DNA of 64,000 nt from JBBEAM01 sp942491105. Its GTDB lineage: Bacteria > Pseudomonadota > Alphaproteobacteria > Kiloniellales > DSM-21159. The number at the start of each line of letters is the position of its first letter. Position 1 is the stretch's first letter. This document shows positions 17,710-27,100 of this stretch, in pieces. Below the pieces are notes generated by a model. The model was not told the origin of the DNA. It did not search any database and saw nothing but the letters and a program-made list of their open reading frames with translations. The stretch covers positions 310,001 to 374,000 of the forward strand of contig CALNZX010000012.1 in assembly GCA_942491105.1 (NCBI GenBank), written 5' to 3'. A program made the position numbers and the translations under genes.

Positions 17710-18765
17710 ATGAAAACAGGGAAACTTTTTGGTGCGTCCCTATTGGCTGCAGGGCTTGCTTTTGGCGCCGGCGCCAATCTAGCCAAGGCCGATGGAGAGC
17801 TGTTCCTCTACAACTGGTCGAACTACTTCCCGCCGGAACTGCTTGAGAAATTCGAGTCCGAGCACGGCGTCAAGGTGACGCTCGACAACTACGCCTCCGA
17901 GGAAGATCTGCTCGCCAAGCTGCAGGCCGGCGGCGGCGGATACGACATCATTTTCCCCGGCCCGACCACACTCGGCGTGATGATCGAGAAGGGCCTGGTG
18001 GCCGACGTCAAGGTCAACGAGATGGAGAATTTCGCCCAGGTCGCGGCGCCGTTCCAGACGCTGTCCGTCGATCCCGACCGCAGCTATTCGGCGCCCTATA
18101 TGTGGGGCACGACCGGCTTCACCTATGATCCCGAGATGGTACCCGGCGGCACGCTCGAGGAAAGCTGGAAGGAAGTCTTCGAGCCGCGCGACGAGCTGAA
18201 GGGCAATCTGGCGATGCTCAACGAGATGAGCGACGTCTGGAATGCCGGCGCCTACTACCTCGGCGTCGACAAGTGCACCGAGGACCCGGCCGAAGCCGAG
18301 AAGATCCTCAATCTGCTGATGGCGCAGAAGGATTCGGTCAAGGTCTACTCCAATGACGGCACCATCGACCGCATGATCGCGGGCGAGGTTGCCCTGCACA
18401 TGCAGTGGAACGGCGCCGCGCACCGGGTCAAGGCCGAGAAGCCAGGCGTGGTCTATGTCTATCCCAAGGAGGGCGTGACCTTCTGGACCGATACCATGGC
18501 CATCCCCGCCGGCGCCCCCAACATGGAGAACGCCAAGCTGTTCCTGAACTGGATGATGGATCCGGAGAACGCAGCGATCGCGTCGAACTATACCGGCTAC
18601 ATGAACGCCATTTCCGGCTCCGGCGCGTTCCTCGACGATAGCCTGAAAGCCGATCCCGCGGTCAATATGCCCGAGGAGTATGGCGAGCGCCTGAGTGGCT
18701 ATCAGCAGTGCTCCCCGGCTTCGCGCGATCTGCGCGAGCGGGTTTGGACCAAGCTGAAGTCCTAA
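17710..18765 (+). CDS. Polyamine-type ABC transporter substrate-binding protein (PotD/PotF family)
   Basis: The 351-residue periplasmic protein has a Sec signal (cleavage near AKA-DG). The mature PotD-like start is LFLYNWSNYFPPELLEKF, followed by AKLQAGGGGYDIIFPGP and a C-terminal NWMMDPENAA segment. The ATG at 17,710 is preferred (AAAGGAC upstream) over an upstream in-frame codon. It is the last gene of the operon and is followed by a strong terminator. Spermidine/putrescine or another amine is the likely ligand given the family. Confidence 0.92.
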   Translation: MKTGKLFGASLLAAGLAFGAGANLAKADGELFLYNWSNYFPPELLEKFESEHGVKVTLDNYASEEDLLAKLQAGGGGYDIIFPGPTTLGVMIEKGLVADVKVNEMENFAQVAAPFQTLSVDPDRSYSAPYMWGTTGFTYDPEMVPGGTLEESWKEVFEPRDELKGNLAMLNEMSDVWNAGAYYLGVDKCTEDPAEAEKILNLLMAQKDSVKVYSNDGTIDRMIAGEVALHMQWNGAAHRVKAEKPGVVYVYPKEGVTFWTDTMAIPAGAPNMENAKLFLNWMMDPENAAIASNYTGYMNAISGSGAFLDDSLKADPAVNMPEEYGERLSGYQQCSPASRDLRERVWTKLKS

Positions 18766-18790
18766 AACCCTAGGCACGGCTTAAGAACCA

Positions 18791-18820
18791 GGGCGCCCCT
18801 TCATCGGGGCGCCCTTTTTC
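18791..18820 (+). terminator. Intrinsic terminator of the potBCD-like operon
   Basis: A 9-bp perfect stem GGGCGCCCC / GGGGCGCCC with a 6-nt loop is followed by TTTTTC, 26 bp after the binding-protein stop. It is the clearest intrinsic terminator in the window. Confidence 0.92.
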
Positions 18821-18864
18821 ATGTCTTGACCCTGACTGGCGAAGGGCCGAGGAAAGACTCCGCG

Positions 18865-19356
18865 ATGGACAAGCGGAACGGACCCATGGCCACGAAGAAA
18901 AAACTTCTGATCGTCTCCCACGCCCCCTCGCCCAACACCCGGCGGCTGTTCGAGGCCGTGCGGCGCGGCGCCCGCCACGAGACGATCGAGAATATCGACG
19001 TAACGGCGCTCAGCCCCTTCGATGCCGGCCCCGAGGAGGTCAAGGCCGCGCAGGCCTTGATCCTGGGCACCACGGAGAACCTCGGTTATATGAGCGGCGC
19101 CCTAAAGGATTTCTTCGACCGGATCTACTATCCCTGCCTGGAGGAAACTCAGGGCCTGCCCTATGCCCTCTATGTGCGCGCCGGAAAGGACGGCACCGGC
19201 ACCTGCCGCGCGGTGGAATCCATTACCACGGGGCTGCGCTGGCGCGCGGTGCAGGCGCCTCTGGTTTGCCGCGGCGACTTCCAGGAGGACTTCGCCGGCC
19301 ACTGCGAGGAGCTGGGCATGCTGATGGCCGCCGGGCTGGAGAGCGGTATTTTCTAG
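18865..19356 (+). CDS. Flavodoxin-like NAD(P)H/FMN-dependent reductase
   Basis: This 163-residue protein has a flavodoxin-like fold. The phosphate-binding segment KKLLIVSHAPSPNTRRLFEA resembles the FMN loop, and LILGTTENLGYMSGALKDFFDRIY matches the second FMN-contact region of NAD(P)H-dependent oxidoreductases. Two starts are possible. ATG 18,865 has AGGAAAG 8 bp upstream and was chosen; ATG 18,886 would remove seven residues. It follows the potD-like terminator and is apparently monocistronic. Its electron acceptor is unknown. Confidence 0.8.
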   Translation: MDKRNGPMATKKKLLIVSHAPSPNTRRLFEAVRRGARHETIENIDVTALSPFDAGPEEVKAAQALILGTTENLGYMSGALKDFFDRIYYPCLEETQGLPYALYVRAGKDGTGTCRAVESITTGLRWRAVQAPLVCRGDFQEDFAGHCEELGMLMAAGLESGIF

Positions 19357-19365
19357 TCGGCGCGG

Positions 19366-19725
19366 CTAGAGGTCCACGATGGGCTTAAAACCACCCCAAA
19401 ACATACGCCGGGTATCGAAGGGCATGCTGTCCGGTCGCATTTGCTCCTTGATGCGCGGATCTTCCATCACCTTTGTCAGGATGGCATCGCGCGCCTCCCG
19501 GGATTCGTAAAGAATATAGGCGAACACCACGGTTTCACCGGGCTCGCGCTTCACGGCGCGGAAGAAATCCGTGGTCTTGCCTTCGGTCACGTCGTCGGCG
19601 ACGCATTCGGTATAGGCCAGAGCGCCGTATTCCCTCCAGACCTCGCCGGCCCTCTCCGCCAGCTTCCTGTATTCCTCAATGCTCTCTTCGGGTACCGGGA
19701 CGACAAATCCATCTAGGTAGGCCAT
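19366..19725 (-). CDS. DUF1428 family protein
   Basis: The 119-residue cytoplasmic protein belongs to the DUF1428 (YbaA-like) family with a dimeric alpha/beta-barrel type fold. Recognisable stretches are the start AYLDGFVVPVP, the central FFRAVKREPGETVVFAYILY, and the C-terminal MPFDTRRMFWGGF. AAAAGGAC precedes the ATG; a longer in-frame start at 19,752 has no site. The biochemical function of the family is unknown. It converges with the flavodoxin-like gene with only 9 bp between them. Confidence 0.88.
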   Translation of the reverse strand: MAYLDGFVVPVPEESIEEYRKLAERAGEVWREYGALAYTECVADDVTEGKTTDFFRAVKREPGETVVFAYILYESREARDAILTKVMEDPRIKEQMRPDSMPFDTRRMFWGGFKPIVDL

Positions 19726-19777
19726 GTCCTTTTCCTTTTCGGTGAATGACAAGGATTATCTGTGCGGACCTTGGTCC

Positions 19778-20437
19778 CTAATCGCGGTCCGGAGCCCCCA
19801 GGGGAAACAGCGGGCGATAGGGTCTCGCTTCCTCCACTGCCCGCGCGAAGGAGGGGCGCTCCAGCAAGCGCTGACGGTAGGCGCGCAACCGCCCGTATTC
19901 CGGCCCTATGGCATGGGTCCAATCGGCGTAGAACAACGCGGGAGCCGCGGCGCAGTCCGCGATGCCGAAGTCGCTACCGCCGCCCCACCCTTGCCCTGGC
20001 AAATTTTCTTCCAGCCAGTGATAGGCGGTGTCGAGCAACGCACGCGCATCTGCGTCACCCTTAGGATCGCGCTCGTCCTGCCGACGCATACTGTTTCCGA
20101 CAATCTGCTGCACCGGAGTCATTATGTAGTTGTCGAAGAAGCGGTCGAGCATGCGCGCCCGCAGGGCCTCCGCCGGATCCGCCGCGATGAAGCGCTGTGG
20201 TCCGGGGTGTTGGATCGCGAGATGTTCTATGATGATGCTCGATTCGCAAACTGTCGCGTCGCCGTCGCGCAGCACTGGGAAGCGCTTCATGGGCCAGAGG
20301 GCGGATAGCTCCGCAAAGGCCTCCGGGTCTTCCTCTCCTAGTTTCCTGTATGTGAAGGCGAGATCGTTCTCATACAGCGCGATCAGTACCTTTTGGCAGT
20401 AAGAGGAGAATGGATGAGCATAGAGCGTTAAGGGCAT
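19778..20437 (-). CDS. Glutathione S-transferase family protein
   Basis: The 219-residue protein has an N-terminal thioredoxin-like domain (LTLYAHPFSSYCQKVLIALYE, cis-proline region KRFPVL, and VCESSIIIEHL for gamma-glutamyl binding). The C-terminal all-helical GST domain contains DFGIADCAAAPALFYAD. The active-site region SSYCQK suggests a serine or cysteine catalytic residue. It is divergent from a MarR gene and probably its target, a common detoxification arrangement. AGGGAG precedes the ATG. Confidence 0.92.
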   Translation of the reverse strand: MPLTLYAHPFSSYCQKVLIALYENDLAFTYRKLGEEDPEAFAELSALWPMKRFPVLRDGDATVCESSIIIEHLAIQHPGPQRFIAADPAEALRARMLDRFFDNYIMTPVQQIVGNSMRRQDERDPKGDADARALLDTAYHWLEENLPGQGWGGGSDFGIADCAAAPALFYADWTHAIGPEYGRLRAYRQRLLERPSFARAVEEARPYRPLFPLGAPDRD

Positions 20438-20577
20438 GCTTGCGCTCCCTGCCTCTGCGCGCGCCGCCTGAGCCCGTTTCGTCGCGGAGCCTCACTCATC
20501 TCTATCTGGTCCTTTAGCAAACGGCCCCTACGCATGTGCATGACAGCCTCCTCGCCGCAATTCCCTTGATCCTTTGA

Positions 20578-20589
20578 GTTGATATCAAC
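20578..20589. promoter_or_regulatory. Probable MarR operator (12-bp palindrome)
   Basis: GTTGATATCAAC is a perfect palindrome 11 bp before the marR ATG, directly followed by a CATAATAAA stretch that could be a -10 element. MarR proteins bind such palindromes and repress themselves and the divergent gene, here the GST gene. Confidence 0.65.
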
Positions 20590-20600
20590 ATAATAAAGCG

Positions 20601-21047
20601 ATGTCAAAATCTGAAACGCTTTCTTCGCAGACGGTCCTGCATGTTCGCGATCATTGCCTCTGCCTACACACCCAGCGCGCGGCTCGGGCTCTGGCCCGGC
20701 GTTTCGACACTGCGCTGCGTCCACTCGGCCTGACCAGCGGGCAGTTCTCGCTGTTGATGTCCCTGAACCGGCCAGAACCGCCCACAATAGGCGCTGTCGC
20801 CAGCTTTCTTGCGATGGACCGCACCACACTGACGGCGGCCCTGAAGCCGCTGCAGCGCGAAGGCCTGGTCGAGGTCACCGTCGACCCAGGCGATCGGCGC
20901 AGCCGGCGCTTAGCCATCACCCAGCCTGGGCGCAATCGACTGCTCCGCGCCCTGCCGGTTTGGCGGGATACGCACGCCGAGGTCGACCGGGAACTGAATG
21001 CCGCGAACCCCGGCAGGTTGCGCGCCGAATTGCGGGCTTTGTCCTAA
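20601..21047 (+). CDS. MarR-family transcriptional regulator
   Basis: The 148-residue winged-helix protein has the recognition region PPTIGAVASFLAMDRTTLTA and the wing VTVDPGDRRSRRLAIT, both standard for MarR. Helical dimerisation segments flank them. It is divergent from the GST gene, with a palindrome at 20,578-20,589 in front of it, which suggests autoregulation and control of the GST. The cysteines at HCLCLH near residue 20 could make it redox-responsive, which is only a suggestion. Confidence 0.92.
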   Translation: MSKSETLSSQTVLHVRDHCLCLHTQRAARALARRFDTALRPLGLTSGQFSLLMSLNRPEPPTIGAVASFLAMDRTTLTAALKPLQREGLVEVTVDPGDRRSRRLAITQPGRNRLLRALPVWRDTHAEVDRELNAANPGRLRAELRALS

Positions 21048-21052
21048 ACGAA

Positions 21053-21080
21053 AGCGGGCGCCTCGAAGGAGACGCCCGCT
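21053..21080. terminator. Terminator between marR and the giant autotransporter gene
   Basis: AGCGGGCG-C-CTC pairs with GAG-A-CGCCCGCT around GAAG. On the minus strand it is followed by TTCGTTT, so it can end the giant autotransporter transcript (stop at 21,107); on the plus strand it follows the marR stop by 5 bp. Confidence 0.75.
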
Positions 21081-21106
21081 GCCGTTCTAGGTCTTGGAGC
21101 TTTACG

Positions 21107-24100
21107 CTACCAGGACAGTCTGACGCCGCCGGAGACCGCGTGCTGCTGCACGTCGGTGTTCAGCTTGCCGTCGTAGTCGAGGAACAGCTCCCAGGTCTGG
21201 CCGACATTGACGGTAATCCCGGCACCGATCACGGCGCTGTCGGAGGCAACATCGGAGCCGATGACCGTGAAGCCACTGGCCGGAACACCGGCGAAATTGG
21301 CGCCGATGGACTGGTGGCTGTCGTCGAACTCGTGCTCCCAGCCAACCCGCAACTCCGGCGTGATCCAGGTGTCGTTTCCGGCTTGGAACTCAGCCGAGAG
21401 ATCGACGCCCAAGGTGGTGGTCAGGGATTGCGCGGTATTGCGGTCGACCTCGAGGTTGAAGCCGCCAGCGCCACTCTCCGTGAAGGAGTCGTTCTCGACA
21501 TGGGTATAACGCACGGCCGCGAAGGGCGTGATTACCGCCGGCATCAATTCGAAGCTGTAACCCGCCTCGGCATGGGTCGAGAAGACCTCGCTGTCATAGC
21601 TGCCCTTGGCCCGCAGATCCGGAACGAAGGTCTGACGGCGGCTGTCGTTGTCGTACCAGCCGTAGGAAACCATGCCATCCAGGTAGAACGGCCCCGGATC
21701 GAAGCTGCCGTAGAGCGCGACCTGGAAGCCCTCGTAGTCGATGGAATTGCTGCCATCGAAGTCGATGTTGGTATCCGAGTAGCCACCGGCCACGCCCAGC
21801 ACCAGATCGTCGATGACACGGAAGTCCGCGCCGATCGCGAAGCCGTACTGCTCGCTGTCGAAGGACTTGGCTTCCTGATCGCCATCCAGGTCGGTGAAGT
21901 CGCCGTAGGCACGCGACCAGAAGGTGAAGGTTCCGGCCTCGGCCTTGCGGTTCATGGCCGCGAGCTGAGTCGCGCCCGCGCCGCCGTCTTCGGCCGTACC
22001 CGCCGAAGCCAACTGGTCGGTCGAGTAGTCGAAGCGGCCGAGCCAAGCCTCCTGGTTCTCCCCATCGCCACGGCGGGTGCGCAGGTGATCGAAGATCGAG
22101 CGGCGGAACATCCGCTGCGAGAAGATCAGCGATTGCAGACCCTGGGCGTATTCGGCGCCACCGATGGAGTCGAGGGCTTCTGGGTAATCCTCTTCCGTGA
22201 CCAGCAACAGCTCGAACAGCGCTTCCTCGAAGTCGGTGCCCATGATCTCGGGCCCGTAGCTGTTGTCGAGCGCCCCGGCGACAGCCCGCTGATTGCGGGT
22301 CAAGCCGTCGAAGTCGCTGAAGGCCCGGCGCAACAGATCGAGATCGACGGTATCGTCGGCCTCGTAGATCGCTTCGACCGTGAAGAACGGTGAGTCGACG
22401 ATCAGGTTGTCCCAGGTTCCGTTCACCGGTCCGCCGGTCGAGACGATGACGTTCTCGTAGTGGGTCTCGAAGCCGTAGAAGCCTTCCAGCGGAATCACCT
22501 CGACGGTGCCCGAGAGGTTGACCGTTGTGGCCACGATCTCGCCCGCGGAAACCTCGTCCGGCGTCACCTCGTAAGCCAGGGTCCCGCCAGACATCTGCGT
22601 GAAGGTATCGACGTTAACCTGCGAGGGTCCGTTGCTGGAGATGATGAAGCGGCCATCGTCCAGCAGATCGAAGGTCCCGCTGTTCTCAATGGCGCCGTCG
22701 AAGTAGGCCGAACCCGGGCCGACGTTGATGTCGTTGATCCCGGAGATCATGCCGACGTAGGTGATCGTGTCCTCGCCGAGACCGGCCAGGAAGTTGAAGG
22801 TGTCGTCGTCACCGGAGCCGAAGGTATCGCCCTCGATGGTGCCACCCAGGAAGTCGACGTTATCCCCGTAGTTCTGCGACAGGTAGATGTCGCCGAGGAT
22901 CAGACCGCCGAGCTGGTTGATCTGGCTGGCGTTCGGGGCATCGAGGGTCGAAATCGCGACCTCGGCCTGCAGCAAGCCGTCGTTTTCGACGGTGATGTTG
23001 CCGGTGCCGCTCGGGCTGCCGTTGTCCTTGACCAGGATGCCCGTGGCCATGGAATTTCCGGCGGCGCTGGCGGTGACAACCATGTCGCCGTAGTTGCCCA
23101 CGGTGCCGTTGAAGACGTCGGCCATGACCCGCAGTCCGACGGCGGTGGCGTTGCCGTTCGGCCCATTGGCCTGGGCGTGGACCATCATGTCGCCGGTGCT
23201 CAGGACGTTGCCCGAGATGTTCGGCCCCATGACGTTCATGCCGTAGGCGATGGCCGTGGTCCCGCCGGTCGCCGTTGCCGCGACGTTCATGCTGCCGCTG
23301 GAGTCGGCCTCCACCGTCAGAAGACCGTTCGAGGTCGTGGAAATCTCCGCGCCGACGGCCATAGCGAAGGCGTTCGCCGTTACCGCATTGGCCACGGCAT
23401 CCGCCGCGACGGTTACGGAGCCGCTGTTATCGTAGTTTGCGTTGCCGATGCCGCTATAGGTCAAGGACTGACGCGATCCGAAAGCGTTGGCGCTCGCATC
23501 CGCCGCGGTAATGGCGTCGGCCTCCGCGACCGCCGTCACGTCGATCGAGCTGAAGCTCGAATTCGCGATGCTGGCGGTAGCGTTTCCGGTGGTCGGATTG
23601 ACGGTCTGCAGGATACCGAAAGACGACACCGAAGCGTCGGCAAAGCTGTTTCCATTCGCCATGCCGGTCGTGGCAACGCTGAGACTGCCGCTGTTGTCGG
23701 CGGTGGCCGTGGCATTGCCCAGCGCCGGGAAGACCTGCTGATGGATGCCGTAGCCCTGGACTATCGCAAAGGCGTCCGTACCGGTGGCGTTCGCCGTAGT
23801 AGCGACGTCCATGTTGCCGCTGTTGTCGGCGGTGGCCGTCGCGGAGCCGCTGATCGGGAAGGCGAACTGGGAGATGCCCCAGCCGGCTGCATCAGCTGTC
23901 GCTGACGCGGTCGCGAAGGCATTGGCCAGAACGTCGACGTCCATGACACCGCCGCTGGAGGCACTCACAGTGACCGGGAAGCCGCCGCCGAAGGCGATAC
24001 CCGACTGCACGATCCCCTGGGCCTGGGCACTGGCGAAGGCATCACCGGCGGTCGCCTCGGCCAGGGTCTCGGCGTCGGCACCGATGGCGCCGCTGCTGTT

Positions 24101-27100
24101 GACCGACAAGTCGACGCCGCCGCCGGAGGCCGCTGTGCCCTGCTGCAGGACACCGTAGGCGCGGGCGTTACCGCTACTGCTGTCGCCGAGGACATCGGCC
24201 AGGGCGGCGCCGGAGATATCGCCGTTGCCGGTATTGGTCGCGGTGACGGAGGTATTGCCGCTTCCGACCGTGGAGAACTGCCACAGACCGCGGCCGTCGG
24301 CCAGGGCGTTAGCCTGACCCCCTTCGGCGCTTGCGGTGGCAACGCCGCTCAGCGTTGCACTGTTGGTAGCCGAAGCGGAGGCATTGCCGATGCCGACATT
24401 GACCGTCTGGTCGAGACCATTGGCGGAGGCATTCGCCGTCCCGGTCTGGCTGGCAAGGACATTGGCGTTGGCCGAGGCCTCTACGTCGTCCGAGTTGGCG
24501 ATCGTTCCCGTCGCCTCGCCCTCTGGCGTGGTGACCAGTTGGAATAGACCGTCGGCGACAACATCCGCGCTGGCGTTATCGGTGGTGCTCTGCGCTTGGC
24601 CGCTGGCCGACACCGTGATCGCGCCGCTGTTGCTGGCGGAGGCGGTAGCATTCCCCGCGCCCGAGGCCGAGGCCCGCTGATCGATGCCCAGCGCCGAGAC
24701 GCTGGCGACCGCGGACAGCATCGCGAAGGCCACGGCATTGCCCACGACGCCGATGTTGCCGCTGCTGGTCAGCATGGCCGTGGCGTTGCCGTTGTTGGCG
24801 ACCAGGGCATCGGAGTAGATGCCCAGGGCGACGGTCTCGGCGAGGGCCGAGGCCTCCACGCTGACGGCATAGCTCAAGGCGTCGGCGGTGATGGCGCCGG
24901 TATTGGTGGCATTGGCCGTGGCATCGCCATCGACGGTGAAAGCCTGGCTGTCGATGCCGGTCGCCGAGGCATCCGCGTAGGTGAAGTACTCGCCGTTGGC
25001 AAAGGCGGAGGAGGCCACGTCGATGGTGCTGGCGCTGGTATTGACCACCGTTGCCGTAGCGTTGCCGGTGCTGGTCACGACGGCGGACTGGAAGATACCA
25101 ATCGCGCCCGCGTGGGCACTGGCTTCCGCATCGGCGCTCCGCGCATTACTCAAGCTATCGACCAGCAGCGTGCCGGTGTTGGTCGCCGAGGCCGTGGCGT
25201 CGCCGTTGCTGAGGGTCTCGACGTACTGTTCGATGCCGTAAGCGTCGGCGCTAGCGATGGCGCTGGACAGGGCATTGGCATTCGCCTCGGCCGACACCGT
25301 GCCGCCGCCGCTTTCGATGCTGCCGGTGGCGTTGCCGTCCGGCGTCGTTGCGACTTGGTTGATGCCGTGGGCTTGCGCAGCCGCGTTGCCCGAGGCAGAG
25401 GGCGCGGAGGCCACGGCCAGAGCGTTGGCATCGGTCGTGCCGTTGTCGCTGATCCCGGCGGTGGCATCGCCCGGCCCCGTGTTGACACGGGCACCTTGAT
25501 CGATACCGGTGGCGGAGGCTTCGGCGCTCGCGGAGTCAGCTGTGCTCGTCGCGCGGCTGATCGCCGTGGCGGAGATCGAGCCGCTGTTCGAGGTCGAGGC
25601 GTCGGCGTTGCCGCCGCCCAGGCCCGAGGTTACGGACTGGGCCGCGCCGCGCGCATCCGCCTGCGCGTTGGCGGAACCGTTGGCCGTGACATTGGCCAAG
25701 GCAAAGACATCGATCGAGCTGTCGCTGGTGTTGCTCAGCACACCGGTCGCGTCGCCACCGTTGTTGGTGCTGACGAACTGGCGGATGCCATCGACGTCGG
25801 CGTCGCCGGAGGCGGAGTCGCCGGAGCTGAAGGCCATGGCGACGCCACTGGCGAAGATCGTGCCGTTGTTGGCGACGCTGCCGAAGGCATCGCCGCCGTC
25901 GAGTGCGCGCACCTCCTGGCGGATACCGTTCAGACCGACGATGGCTTCCACATAACCGTTCGCAGAGGCGGAGGCCAAACCGTTGACATCGATGGAATCG
26001 CCGGCGGCATGGATCACCGTTCCCGACGCGTTGCCGGCGCTGCCGTCAACGAAGACGTCCTGGCCGATACCATCGCCGCGGACGGCCGCGAAGCCGGATC
26101 CGGCGGAACCGGTAGCCGCGGCGAAAGCCATCATGTCGACGTCGACGTTTCCGCTGCTGCTGATGGCGCCGCTGGCGCTGCCGGAAGCCGAGGATTGGAC
26201 GAACTGTGCGATGCCATCGGCATTCGCCATAGCGCTGGCGTAGCTGGAGCCCGAAGCGTTGGCCAGTGCGGATACCGTGGTGTCGCCGCTGGCGATGGTA
26301 CCGCTGGCATTGCCGCTATTGCTGGAGACATGCTGATCGATGCCGAAGGCCAGCACTTCTGCGAAGGCCGAGGCGCTCTCGCTGTCGGCGGTCGCCGTCG
26401 AATCGACCGTGATCGTTCCGCTGCTGGAGACATTGCCGGTCGCTTCTCCAGCGCCGGAGACCGAAACGAACTGCTCCATGCCGCGCGCATCCGCGAAGGC
26501 GCTCGCCAGCTGCTGTGCAGAGGCGCTGGACAGCACGGTGATGTCGATCGTGCTGTCACTGGAGTTTATCGCCGTGCCCGTCGCGTTGCCGGTAACGGTC
26601 ACGACGTTCTGATCGATTCCCAGGGCGGTGACCGTCGCCAACGCCGAGCCGCTCTCGCTGTCGGCCAGCGCGGTGCCGTCGATCTGGATGCTGCCGCTGT
26701 TGTTGGCGGTACCGGTGGCCGCGCCGACGTTGGCCCTGACGCTCTGATAGATGCCCTGGATAATGTCGGCCTCTGCCTGCGCGAAGAATTGCGCGTCGGC
26801 GTTGGCGAGGGCGTTGAGGTCGATGGTCTCGCTGTTGCTCGCCGTCGCCGTGGCATCGCCCATCCCTGAGGCGGTCACGATCTGGCGGATACCGTCGGCG
26901 TCGGCCAAGGCCGAGGCGTTGCCGTTCGGCGCACTGGCCAGGCTGATCGTATTGGCGGTCAGGTTGCCGCTGATACTCACCGTGCCCTCGGCATTGCCGT
27001 TGCCGCTGATGACGCTCTGATCGACCGCCTCGGCGTCGGCGGTCGAGAGGGCGTTGCCATCGGTGCTGAGTGCGTTTGCAGTCGAAGCGAGCGAGATCGC

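Noticed and set aside
22780..22830. RTX toxin signature near GSGDDDTF
   Set aside because: Only one glycine-aspartate nonapeptide-like motif is present; RTX toxins carry many in tandem and use type I export, while this protein ends in a type V barrel.
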